Positions 1 through 7,167 of a stretch of DNA of 40,669 nucleotides are shown here, piece after piece; the first letter of the stretch is position 1; each line of letters begins with the position of its first letter. Below the pieces are notes generated by a model. It was not told the DNA's origin. It saw only the letters and a program-made list of their open reading frames with translations, and made no database searches. The translations under genes and the position numbers were made by a program. This DNA is from [Clostridium] aminophilum. GTDB taxonomy: Bacteria > Bacillota > Clostridia > Lachnospirales > Lachnospiraceae. Location of the stretch: NCBI RefSeq assembly GCF_900101295.1, contig NZ_FOIL01000029.1:1-40669 (forward strand), given 5' to 3'.

Positions 1-3
1 CGG

Positions 4-130
4 AACAAAGTCCGCAAGCGGACTTTGCGCGCCGCCGCTGGTCACCGTTAGGTGACAGCTTCCTTACAGCGGCGTGCGCATCCTCGCGGAGCGTTTTTTT
101 ATATGGAATTTCGGAGAAATTTCCTATAAA
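4..130 (-). repeat. Dispersed structured repeat, copy A (compact form)
   Basis: Positions 26-93 are identical, in inverted orientation, to 40335-40402 (68 bp). Read on the minus strand the element has three parts. First is an AT-rich hairpin (about 101-127, GAAATTTC against GGAATTTC arms). Second is a GC-rich hairpin in which CGCCGCTG pairs with CAGCGGCG around an inner GTCACC/GGTGAC stem. Third is a terminal hairpin AAAGTCCGC/GCGGACTTT (about 8-26). No reading frame is supported. It lies directly behind the bioBY terminator, whose U-tract merges into the first hairpin. The AT-rich arm is somewhat decayed compared with copy B. Function is unknown. Confidence 0.75.
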
Positions 131-187
131 AAAAAGCAGGTCAGCAAATTCCCGCTTTTCGCACCCATAGCGGATTCACTGACCTGC
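129..187 (-). terminator. Rho-independent terminator of bioB-bioY
   Basis: On the minus strand GCAGGTCAG (187-179) pairs with CTGACCTGC (144-136). The loop contains a second CCGC/GCGG stem, and a run of eight T follows. It starts 10 bp after the bioY stop codon. Confidence 0.85.
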
Positions 188-196
188 TCCTTTTTC

Positions 197-772
197 TTAA
201 CCCAGTACACCCAGGCGCTTTCTCAAAATTCTTCCCACGCAGACCGCAGCGCAGACCTTGATGAAATCAATCACGATAAACGGTGTGACGCCGACCGCAA
301 ACGCAGCCGAAAAATCCATCCTGGCGCTGAAAGAAAGCCATGCGGTTCCGAGAAGATACGGAATCCATGTTGCCGCCTCCAGCACGATCGCCGAAAGAAC
401 CGGCTTATTCCACACTTTCTGTAAGCAGATTCCGATCACCATCGCCATCGGAAGAAAACCGATGAGATATCCGCCGGTCGGTCCAATCAGCTTTGCCGGT
501 CCACCGGTAAAGCCGGAAAATACCGGGATTCCGATCAGACCGATCAGCATATACAGTGCATAAGCGATCGATCCCGATTTCCAATTTAATACATACATCG
601 TGATGTAAATCGCCAGATTGGTCAGCGAAACCGGAACCGGGCCGATCGGAAGGGACAAGGGGCCCAAAATGCAGATCACGGCCGTCATCAGCGCGGTAAA
701 CGTCATATTCTTCACGGCATCATTGACCGAATTACCCTGTGTATGATTTGAAGTTGAAAATGTGTTTTCCAT
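197..772 (-). CDS. bioY: BioY, biotin-binding S component of an ECF transporter
   Basis: This is an integral membrane protein of about 191 residues that captures biotin and docks on an EcfA-EcfA'-EcfT energy module. It has about six hydrophobic segments and the family's GP/GG-rich pattern (GPLSLPIGPVPVSL, then FTGGPAKLIGPTGGYLIGF), which is diagnostic of BioY. Length fits the family. The frame stays open upstream to an ATG at 853, but I prefer the ATG at 772. It has an AGGAG site at the right distance, and the extra 27 residues are a basic repeat produced by a DNA duplication. It lies just downstream of bioB in the same operon. The ECF core genes are in this window at 11-13.5 kb. Confidence 0.92.
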   Translation of the reverse strand: MENTFSTSNHTQGNSVNDAVKNMTFTALMTAVICILGPLSLPIGPVPVSLTNLAIYITMYVLNWKSGSIAYALYMLIGLIGIPVFSGFTGGPAKLIGPTGGYLIGFLPMAMVIGICLQKVWNKPVLSAIVLEAATWIPYLLGTAWLSFSARMDFSAAFAVGVTPFIVIDFIKVCAAVCVGRILRKRLGVLG

Positions 773-832
773 TGCAGATCTCCTCTGTGCTGTTCTCTTT
801 TGTGCAGATCTCCTCTGTTTTTTTCTCTTCTG
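773..832 (-). repeat. Tandem 30-bp repeat carrying duplicated ribosome binding site before bioY
   Basis: Two adjacent 30-bp units (773-802 and 803-832) share an identical 16-bp core (773-788 and 803-818) and most of the remainder. On the minus strand each core holds CAGAGGAGATCTGCA, a Shine-Dalgarno sequence, and the proximal copy serves the bioY ATG at 772. In the open upstream frame the units encode two similar basic decapeptides, QKRKKQRRSA and QKRTAQRRSA. Confidence 0.8.
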
Positions 833-857
833 ATTTGTGTTCGCATCCTTCATTTTA

Positions 858-1862
858 TCAGCAGTACGCCGGATGCGTTTCGCGGCCGAGCTCTTCCAGC
901 ATTTCCTTATCCATTCGGATTGTTGAGCCGGATGTGGTCAGCATATTACCCGTAATCGATGCACTCGCTCCGGCCAGGAATGCGGTTCTGCCGTTATCCG
1001 CCATCAATGCTCTTCCGCCTGCAAGGCGGATGTCCGCCTCCGGATTGATATAGCGGTAAATGGCGATAGTCCGGAGAATCTCATCCTCCGTCAGCCGCGG
1101 CTGATTCTCCAGCGGCGTTCCCTTGATCGGCATCAGCGAATTGATCGGGATGGAATCAACATGAAGATCGGCCAGTTCCAGTGCCATCTCGATCCGGTCT
1201 TCCCAGGTTTCACCCATTCCGATGATTCCTCCGGAACAGACTTTCAGCCCTTCTCTCTGCGCACGGCGAATGTTTTCAATCTTCTCATCATAGGTATGTG
1301 TCGTACAGATGCTCGGAAAATATCTTCTGGATGTCTCGAGATTGCAGTGAACCGCAGCCACGCCCGCCTCATGAAGACGGTGAAGCTGTTCCGCGCTGAG
1401 AAATCCGACCGATGCGCATGTCTCAATCTCCAACTCCCGATGCATCCGCGCAAAAACAGATACCAGTTTCTCAAAATCAGCCACTGTCGGCGTCTTCCCG
1501 CTGTTCACAATTGAAAAGCGATCAACGCCCTCTTCCTGATTCGCTCTCGCCGCCGCGACAATTTCGTCCTCACTCAGCATTCCGTGATGCTCACAACCGG
1601 TATGGTTGTGGCCGGACTGCGCACAGAACTTGCAGTTTTCGCTGCAGCGGCCCTCGATGCCGCTCAGAATGGTACACAGATTCACCTTCTTTCCGGAGAA
1701 CTTCTCCCGGATCCGGTCTGCGCCAGCTTTCAGTTCATTGAGATCACAGGTGATCAGAGTCTCCAGATCGTCCTCCCGGGTAAGACGCCGGCCGGCGATG
1801 ATCTCATCTGCCAATGCTCCCACGCCTACCGCTGCGATGCTGTCCCGATATTCCTCTGCCAT
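858..1862 (-). CDS. bioB: Biotin synthase BioB
   Basis: Radical SAM enzyme that inserts sulfur into dethiobiotin, the last step of biotin synthesis. The radical-SAM cluster motif CSENCKFC (CxxxCxxC) is present, followed by the family's AQSGHN segment. The later part has the conserved CSGGIIGMGE and NSLMPIKGTPL blocks. I start it at the ATG at 1862 (334 residues), which has a purine-rich AGGGGGGAG site 10 bp upstream. A longer frame begins at 1892 but has no usable ribosome binding site. It is first in a two-gene operon with bioY under a BirA-type promoter. No bioA, bioD or bioF is present here, so dethiobiotin would come from genes elsewhere or from outside the cell. Confidence 0.95.
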   Translation of the reverse strand: MAEEYRDSIAAVGVGALADEIIAGRRLTREDDLETLITCDLNELKAGADRIREKFSGKKVNLCTILSGIEGRCSENCKFCAQSGHNHTGCEHHGMLSEDEIVAAARANQEEGVDRFSIVNSGKTPTVADFEKLVSVFARMHRELEIETCASVGFLSAEQLHRLHEAGVAAVHCNLETSRRYFPSICTTHTYDEKIENIRRAQREGLKVCSGGIIGMGETWEDRIEMALELADLHVDSIPINSLMPIKGTPLENQPRLTEDEILRTIAIYRYINPEADIRLAGGRALMADNGRTAFLAGASASITGNMLTTSGSTIRMDKEMLEELGRETHPAYC

Positions 1863-1910
1863 GACTTCCAAACTCCCCCCTGATATATGCATAAAATGTC
1901 AACACAGGAG

Positions 1911-1966
1911 AGTATAGTATTGTTAACCTGATTTGTCAACTATAGTTAACTATTCGGTTGACAAAT
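1911..1966 (-). promoter_or_regulatory. bioBY promoter with overlapping BirA operator
   Basis: On the minus strand there is TTGACA (1939-1934), a 17-bp spacer and TATACT (1916-1911). A perfect inverted repeat ATTTGTCAAC (1931-1940) and GTTGACAAAT (1957-1966), separated by 16 bp, covers the -35 box and has the half-site and spacing of BirA operators. A further half-site, TTGTTAACC (1920-1928), lies in the promoter spacer and may pair with AGTTAAC at 1944-1950. Binding of biotinyl-AMP-loaded BirA would be expected to block transcription. Confidence 0.88.
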
Positions 1967-1988
1967 CATTCTGTTCTTCGCCGTAGGA

Positions 1989-2633
1989 TCATCTCCACCG
2001 GTTAATGCTGCCCTTTTCCAGAATAACCAGAAGAAGATTTTTTTCGCCGAGTTTGTGCGTCGGATCAACAAATCTCCATTTGCCGCCTTTCTCCCGGATG
2101 GCGGCCACGTTCATGTTATACATTTTCCGGAGATTCAGCTCAATCAGGTCTTTTCCGATCCATTCCTGTTTCGGCCGAAGTTCAATCATACAGAGATTGT
2201 CATCGATCTCAAAATAATCCCGGATGTACTGTGATGCCAGAATACGCGCCGACCGCACGCCGCCTTCTTCCTCCGGGCAGATCACCTTGTCTGCGCCGAC
2301 CCGCTCCAGAATTTTCTTCATGCGGGCAGATGACGTCTTGGCAATCACCGCGCCAACACCCTTTTCCTTGGCAATGGCAACGCAGAGAATGCTTGCGGAC
2401 AGATTACCTCCCATGCAGGTAATAACAATGTCCATGTTCTGCAGCCCCAGCGCCATAACCTCGTCTTCATTGTCCAGATTGGCGCATACCGCGGACGTCA
2501 CACGGGAGGACATATCCCGGATCAGCTTCTCGTTCTTGTCGACAACCAGAACGTCTTCCCCCAGTGCGTACAGCGCCTCCGCGAGACTGATTCCGTATTT
2601 TCCCAATCCTAACACTGCAATCGATTTTTTCAT
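1989..2633 (-). CDS. ktrA: KtrA-type potassium uptake regulatory subunit (RCK domain)
   Basis: A 214-residue cytosolic protein with an N-terminal Rossmann fold (GLGKYG near residue 10, acidic strand end VVDKN) binding nucleotide, and a C-terminal RCK_C region (about residues 135-210). This single-RCK size is typical of KtrA, which forms a ring gating the KtrB channel; proteobacterial TrkA is twice as long. It has a clear GGAGG site. It lies 172 bp downstream of ktrB on the same strand and is probably co-transcribed. The stop is only 22 bp before the outer arm of the BirA operator. Confidence 0.88.
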   Translation of the reverse strand: MKKSIAVLGLGKYGISLAEALYALGEDVLVVDKNEKLIRDMSSRVTSAVCANLDNEDEVMALGLQNMDIVITCMGGNLSASILCVAIAKEKGVGAVIAKTSSARMKKILERVGADKVICPEEEGGVRSARILASQYIRDYFEIDDNLCMIELRPKQEWIGKDLIELNLRKMYNMNVAAIREKGGKWRFVDPTHKLGEKNLLLVILEKGSINRWR

Positions 2634-2805
2634 TTTTTGTCCTCCAGGCTCAAGCAGACAGGCTTGCTTTCGTGTCTATTTGGGCCGTCAATCAAAGTTT
2701 ACTTTCAAACCTCTTCTCCCGACTCCGGCGCGAAGCGGATTGATCCGATCTCGTACCGGAGCCGCCAAAGAACCATTGAAAGGGGCTCTTTCCGTCTTTC
2801 TCCCT

Positions 2806-4188
2806 TTACCCGACGTAAAAAGTTCCTTCTGAGTATCGCATCGCACTCTGATCCCCTTTATGACGGGAGAAGAACGCGACCAGCGAGATCGGGCCGATTC
2901 TTCCGAGATACATGGCCAAAATGATGACATACCTTCCCGCCGTTCCGAGAGACGCGGTAAGGCCCCGGGAAAGGCCGACCGTCCCGCACGCACTTGCCAC
3001 TTCAAACAGCGCGTCCTCCATCGGGACCGGGTTGACGGTCAGCAGAAGAAAGGTGAGCCCAAACACCGCACACAATCCGACAAATGCGACCGCAGACGCT
3101 TTTCTCATCGCATCCTCTGAAACCTGATGATGGAAAACCACATTTTTATCCTGATGGTGCACATAGGATCGGACATTCATAATGAGCAGAAAGGCCGTAA
3201 CCGTCTTGATTCCGCCCGCCGTTCCCACCGGAGATCCTCCGATAAACATCATGATATAGGCAATCATGCAGGACGGGCCGGTGAGATTTTCCTGGGAAAA
3301 AGTCGCAAATCCGGCGGTTCGAAGGGTGACGGATTCGAACAGACTGTTGACCATTTTTCCGCCGAGATCCATGGTTCCGATGGTCCCCGGATTATGGTAT
3401 TCCGTGAGCAGAAAAAATGCGGCGCCTCCAAGGAGCAGAGCGGCGGTAAAGCTGAGAACCAGCTTCGTGTGCTCGGATAATCTCCCGACAATCTGCTCCG
3501 GAGAAAACCGCTTTTGTATTCCTTCCCGCGTCTTCTCCTCCACATCAAACCAGACGACGAAACCGATGCCCCCCAGAATGATCAGCGCCATCGTCACTCC
3601 CATAACAAGCGGATTTCCGCGGTAATCGGTCAGACTGCTGGGACCGATGATGTCCATGCCGGCATTGCAGAACGCGGACACGGAGTTGAAGACGGAAATC
3701 CAGAGTCCGCGGGCGATACCGAACCGGGGGATAAACTCGACAGCGTAAAGTAACGCTCCGATTCCCTCGATGAGAATCGTTCCTTTCAGAACTCTCACCA
3801 GAAAGAAAAGAAGCCTCGAATTGGTATTCAGATTAAACGCATCCCTGAGAAGCATTCGGTCCGCAAGAGAGAATTTTTTTCCGGTAAGCATCAGGATCGT
3901 CGATGCAACCGCGATCATTCCGAGACCGCCGATCTGGATCAGAATCAGAATGATAAGCTGACCGAAAAAACTCCAGTGCGCATAGGTGTCGACCACCACC
4001 AGCCCCGTCACACAGACAGACGTCGTCGCCGTAAACAGTGCTGTCAAAAAGGACGTCCCGCTGCCGTCCGCAGAAGCCACGGGCAGCATCAGGAGAAGCG
4101 CTCCGACCAGGATGGTGATCAGAAAGCTCGCCGGAATCGCGTGTTCCGGCAGGAGCCTCCATTTTTTGCTATCTGAAAACAGATTCAT
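2806..4188 (-). CDS. ktrB: KtrB/TrkH family potassium transporter membrane subunit
   Basis: This 460-residue membrane protein belongs to the SKT superfamily, with four pseudo-repeated membrane-pore-membrane units. Loop glycines of the selectivity filters are visible in TSVCVTGL, AFCNAGMD, LRTAGFAT and SACGTVGLS. It moves K+ (possibly with Na+) when paired with the RCK subunit encoded downstream. Size and filter spacing fit KtrB/TrkH. It has its own strong promoter at 4268-4296. The 172-bp spacer to ktrA shows only short inverted repeats and no riboswitch that I recognise. Confidence 0.92.
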   Translation of the reverse strand: MNLFSDSKKWRLLPEHAIPASFLITILVGALLLMLPVASADGSGTSFLTALFTATTSVCVTGLVVVDTYAHWSFFGQLIILILIQIGGLGMIAVASTILMLTGKKFSLADRMLLRDAFNLNTNSRLLFFLVRVLKGTILIEGIGALLYAVEFIPRFGIARGLWISVFNSVSAFCNAGMDIIGPSSLTDYRGNPLVMGVTMALIILGGIGFVVWFDVEEKTREGIQKRFSPEQIVGRLSEHTKLVLSFTAALLLGGAAFFLLTEYHNPGTIGTMDLGGKMVNSLFESVTLRTAGFATFSQENLTGPSCMIAYIMMFIGGSPVGTAGGIKTVTAFLLIMNVRSYVHHQDKNVVFHHQVSEDAMRKASAVAFVGLCAVFGLTFLLLTVNPVPMEDALFEVASACGTVGLSRGLTASLGTAGRYVIILAMYLGRIGPISLVAFFSRHKGDQSAMRYSEGTFYVG

Positions 4189-4220
4189 AAAGACCTCTTG
4201 TTTTTCATCGTGATGGAAGA

Positions 4221-4296
4221 GAATACAGCGGTATTCACATTCCGGTTTTTATCTTTACAGGTTTTCAATTTTATTTTCTGTTGAAATATCTGTCAA
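4221..4296 (-). promoter_or_regulatory. Promoter and small palindrome upstream of ktrB
   Basis: TTGACA (4296-4291), 17 bp, TAAAAT (4273-4268) on the minus strand is a near-consensus vegetative promoter. In the leader, GAATAC (4221-4226) and GTATTC (4231-4236) form a 6-bp palindrome with a 4-nt loop. It could be a small RNA hairpin or an operator; which of these is unknown. Confidence 0.72.
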
Positions 4297-4309
4297 GGAA
4301 CTCCAATTT

Positions 4310-4948
4310 TCAGCTCTGTAACAGCTGACGCAAAATCCATGAAAAGCCCTTTGCCATTCGCAGTTCGGGCTCATTAAAATGATTTCCGGGATTCCACTCC
4401 AGCGTACATCTCCGGTTTTGACAGCGGATCAGCCCCTCTGCCTCCTGTATCCGGTCCGCCACCGCTGCCATCACCGGATTCCGGGTCTTTGCCTCTTTAT
4501 CGCCAAGGCTCAGATAGACCTGTCCGGTTCTGAGCTCATGTGCTTTCATATAATCGGTAAAACCGGGAAACCAGACGGACGGCGACGCAGCGGCGACTCC
4601 GACAAAAACATCGGTCTGGTACGCACTCCACAGCGCAAAAAGTCCCGCCAGCGAGTATCCGCCGATGATATACGTTCTGCTGCGGTCTTCGCAGGTTTTA
4701 AGAACCTCCTTCAGGGTATCTTCCGCCCCCGCCCCAAAGTCCTCGTTCCCGAATACCGCCGGTGCGTTCCACGGGGAGAGATCCTCATTCCAGCGATTCA
4801 CCCTGAATACCCGCAGCAGAAAGCCGGCATCATTGATCGCTCGGATCGCCGCAATTTCCCGCTCGATCCCTTCAAGATCATGGTCATCCGCCATCTGGAT
4901 CAGAACGATGTGCGAAGATTCATCGCCGTATTCCTGCATTTCCATCAT
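4310..4948 (-). CDS. Alpha/beta hydrolase, putative esterase (esterase D-like)
   Basis: A 212-residue soluble hydrolase. The nucleophile elbow is GYSLAG near residue 98. A likely acid lies after the later strand (LSLGDKEAK), and the catalytic histidine is in PGNHF near the C terminus, giving a complete Ser-Asp-His triad. The arrangement resembles the putative esterase family PF00756. There is no signal peptide, so it is cytoplasmic; substrate is unknown. The two adjacent start codons (4948, 4945) both fit the AAAGGA site. It stands between the ZIP transporter and ktrB on the same strand, 140 bp from the former. Confidence 0.72.
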   Translation of the reverse strand: MMEMQEYGDESSHIVLIQMADDHDLEGIEREIAAIRAINDAGFLLRVFRVNRWNEDLSPWNAPAVFGNEDFGAGAEDTLKEVLKTCEDRSRTYIIGGYSLAGLFALWSAYQTDVFVGVAAASPSVWFPGFTDYMKAHELRTGQVYLSLGDKEAKTRNPVMAAVADRIQEAEGLIRCQNRRCTLEWNPGNHFNEPELRMAKGFSWILRQLLQS

Positions 4949-5088
4949 GATTGATCTGTCCTTTCCTTTCTACCAGTCGGGAACTCTCTGCTCTACCCTG
5001 CCCGGCCCGCTTCTCTGCTCTGAATCGCGGCACCGGCCGGGGTCCTTTCTGATCGAAATCAGATTCGCATTGGTTTCTGTTCCGCTCC

Positions 5089-5856
5089 TCAGCCAAGTCC
5101 GACATCCAGGGCCATCATAAGAATAAATCCCAGAGCAAAAGAGATGGTTCCGATGTTGGAATGCTCCCCTTCCGACATTTCCGGAATGAGTTCCTCCACT
5201 ACAACATATATCATGGCTCCCGCTGCAAAGCTCAGAAGATATGGCATGAGCGGGATAAAAAATCCGGATGCAGCGATAACCAGAAGAGCGCCGATGGGTT
5301 CGACAACGCCGGATAACACTCCGTACAAAAAAGTCTTTCCTCTTGGCACGCCTTCTCCCAAAAGCGGCATGGAGACAATTGCGCCTTCCGGAAGATTCTG
5401 TATCGCAATACCGAGTGCCAATGCAAGCGCTCCGGTAAAGGAGATCGTATGATTCCCGTAAAGCCAGCCGGCGCAGACGATTCCGACCGCCATTCCTTCG
5501 GGCAGATTATGGAGTGTTACCGCCAGAACAAGCTTGGTCGTTCTCTTCAATCCGGTCCTTGGTCCCTCCTCACACTGATTCAGGTGCATGTGGGGTGTCA
5601 CCACGTCCATAACCAGAAGGAAGAGCATTCCTACCGCGAATCCGACCGATACCGGAAGAAATCCCAGTTTTCCCATATCTGCAGTCTGATCAAGTGCCGG
5701 AAGCAGGAGGCTGAAAAATGATGCGGACACCATTACGCCCGAAGCAAATCCTGTCAGAGCCCGCTGCGTCTCCCGCCCCATCTCCTTTTTCAGCAAAAAC
5801 ACACTGGCCGCCCCCAGCGCGGTACCCAAAAACGGGTTGATGATGATATTCCACAT
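5089..5856 (-). CDS. ZIP family divalent metal transporter
   Basis: About 255 residues with eight predicted membrane helices. The family's metal-site motifs are clear: HNLPEGMAVG in helix 4 and QNLPEGAIVS in helix 5. A short cytoplasmic loop before helix 4 contains histidines (PHMHLN). It most resembles GufA/ZupT-like ZIP proteins, which import zinc and other divalent ions. I start at the ATG at 5856 (MWNIIINP), which has AGGAG 9 bp upstream; an upstream in-frame ATG at 5889 adds only a charged tail. Metal specificity cannot be read from the sequence. Confidence 0.9.
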   Translation of the reverse strand: MWNIIINPFLGTALGAASVFLLKKEMGRETQRALTGFASGVMVSASFFSLLLPALDQTADMGKLGFLPVSVGFAVGMLFLLVMDVVTPHMHLNQCEEGPRTGLKRTTKLVLAVTLHNLPEGMAVGIVCAGWLYGNHTISFTGALALALGIAIQNLPEGAIVSMPLLGEGVPRGKTFLYGVLSGVVEPIGALLVIAASGFFIPLMPYLLSFAAGAMIYVVVEELIPEMSEGEHSNIGTISFALGFILMMALDVGLG

Positions 5857-5933
5857 AGTCCGTTGCTCCTGTCTTTTTTTCCTCACCAAACTGATATTCT
5901 GTCTTCGGCGCCGGATCCATTCCGCCCTTCCTT

Positions 5934-5962
5934 AACATAAAACGCCCCATAATACCCGTCAA
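5934..5962 (-). promoter_or_regulatory. Promoter of the ZIP transporter gene
   Basis: TTGACG (5962-5957), 17 bp, TATGTT (5939-5934) on the minus strand, about 80 bp upstream of the ATG at 5856. No clear Zur- or MntR-like palindrome was noticed around it. Confidence 0.55.
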
Positions 5963-5980
5963 ACTGCTGTACGCCAACCT

Positions 5981-6745
5981 TCACTCTCCGGCAATAAAGA
6001 AGGTGAGGGCAGAAAGCTTTTCTGCATTCTTCATGGCTCTTACCGGCACATAGATCAACAGGACAATATTTATCATAATTGCTGCGCCGCCAAGTATCCC
6101 GCCTGTAATAAAATCACCATCCTTTAAAACAGGAAAGTTAAAAATTGTACCCGCATCGTACAGAGTGTGCAATCCCATTGGAATGATGAGTCCCAAAGCC
6201 CAATATAACAAAGTGTGGCCTTCACCTTTTCGGTGGTTATACTTTGCCCTGCCGATAAATTCTCCCATAATCATGTTTAGTGTCATATGAGTGAACAGTA
6301 ACGGAATTCTGATGAATAATGCAAAAATCGATTCTCCAAAAGAAAAGTCCTCCACAACCGTAAAGCCAAAGCCAACCGCCGCTCCAAGGAGAATATACTC
6401 ATAGACATTGCTTACTTTGTTTTTCAGGACAACCAGCGTCAAAATGATCACAAGAAACTTAAATAGCTCCTCCACGAATCCCGCCATAAAAAATGCAGCC
6501 AAGAATGCAGCCGGAAGAGTTGGCAGCGTTTCTATCCTTATCCCCATGCATTGAATTGCAGCTAATAATCCCAGACCGGAAACGCCGGAAATCGGCATGC
6601 AAATGCCGCCTAAAACAGCCGGCAGGATTGCCTGAAGTTTCCCGATCGTCTCCGGAACTTCTTTTTTGATCATTCGCAGATAGATAAATCCACAGATAAC
6701 CAGGGCAATTATTGCTGCAATCGTTGAAGTAATCAAAACTTTCAT
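5981..6745 (-). CDS. PrsW-like intramembrane protease family protein
   Basis: A multi-pass membrane protein of about 254 residues. It carries the PrsW signature set: EELFK in one helix, GFTVVED in the next, and conserved histidines in THMTLN and GLHTLYD. PrsW of Bacillus is a site-1 protease that starts anti-sigma factor RsiW degradation. No sigma or anti-sigma gene is nearby, so the target here is unknown. I start at 6745, with GAGGGGG ahead. The frame is open to an ATG at 6886, but that start lacks a ribosome binding site and the added 47 residues are not membrane-like. Confidence 0.78.
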   Translation of the reverse strand: MKVLITSTIAAIIALVICGFIYLRMIKKEVPETIGKLQAILPAVLGGICMPISGVSGLGLLAAIQCMGIRIETLPTLPAAFLAAFFMAGFVEELFKFLVIILTLVVLKNKVSNVYEYILLGAAVGFGFTVVEDFSFGESIFALFIRIPLLFTHMTLNMIMGEFIGRAKYNHRKGEGHTLLYWALGLIIPMGLHTLYDAGTIFNFPVLKDGDFITGGILGGAAIMINIVLLIYVPVRAMKNAEKLSALTFFIAGE

Positions 6746-6886
6746 GATAATCCCCCTCTCTGAAACAGGTACATTACAGCAGATGCTTATTTCCCCGGAT
6801 TCATATAAAATCTTATCGGTAATCCGATAATCCCCGCCTATCTCCGGAATGCTTACGGGCAGGGATTCATTTGGTATTTCTTTCAT

Positions 6887-7167
6887 AGGGGAAGAAACCC
6901 ATCATCCGTGCCGGGGGGGGGCAAGACATGCATCATTGTGGGGTCTGTACACAAGGATGCAATGATCTGCCTCTTTTACAGCATTTTACCATCCTCACGT
7001 CTACACAAAGTACTTTTTCTTCGCATGAATTCTGAATAGTCTTCTTTCTCTATCTGTAACATTTCCCAAAAAGAAGTTTTATAATATTCCTGTCTAACTT
7101 GGTCAAAATAATAGCAAGTGATTAGCAAATTCTTACTTCTTTACAAATATTTCATATTAAGCATCTC
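6887..7167. other. AT-rich spacer with a G9 tract, no gene
   Basis: No supported gene. A run of nine G (6913-6921) lies upstream of the PrsW-like gene. ATCATTG and CAATGAT arms (about 6932-6974) form a loose inverted repeat. From about 6990 to 8590 the base composition is clearly more AT-rich than in the rest of the window, the same as the neighbouring ATPase gene. Confidence 0.6.

Noticed and set aside
773-832. The tandem repeat before bioY as a CRISPR-like array
   Set aside because: Only two adjacent units with no spacers, and no cas genes nearby.
2634-2805. Possible c-di-AMP (ydaO-type) riboswitch in the ktrB-ktrA spacer
   Set aside because: I could not recognise the conserved core of that riboswitch, and the spacer is downstream of ktrB instead of in its leader.
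5048-5063. TCTGAT/ATCAGA hairpin after the ZIP gene as a terminator
   Set aside because: The stem is short and is not followed by a T run on the minus strand.
5981-6886. Longer PrsW-like protein starting at 6886
   Set aside because: No ribosome binding site before 6886 and the added segment does not look like the family, while a good site precedes the ATG at 6745.
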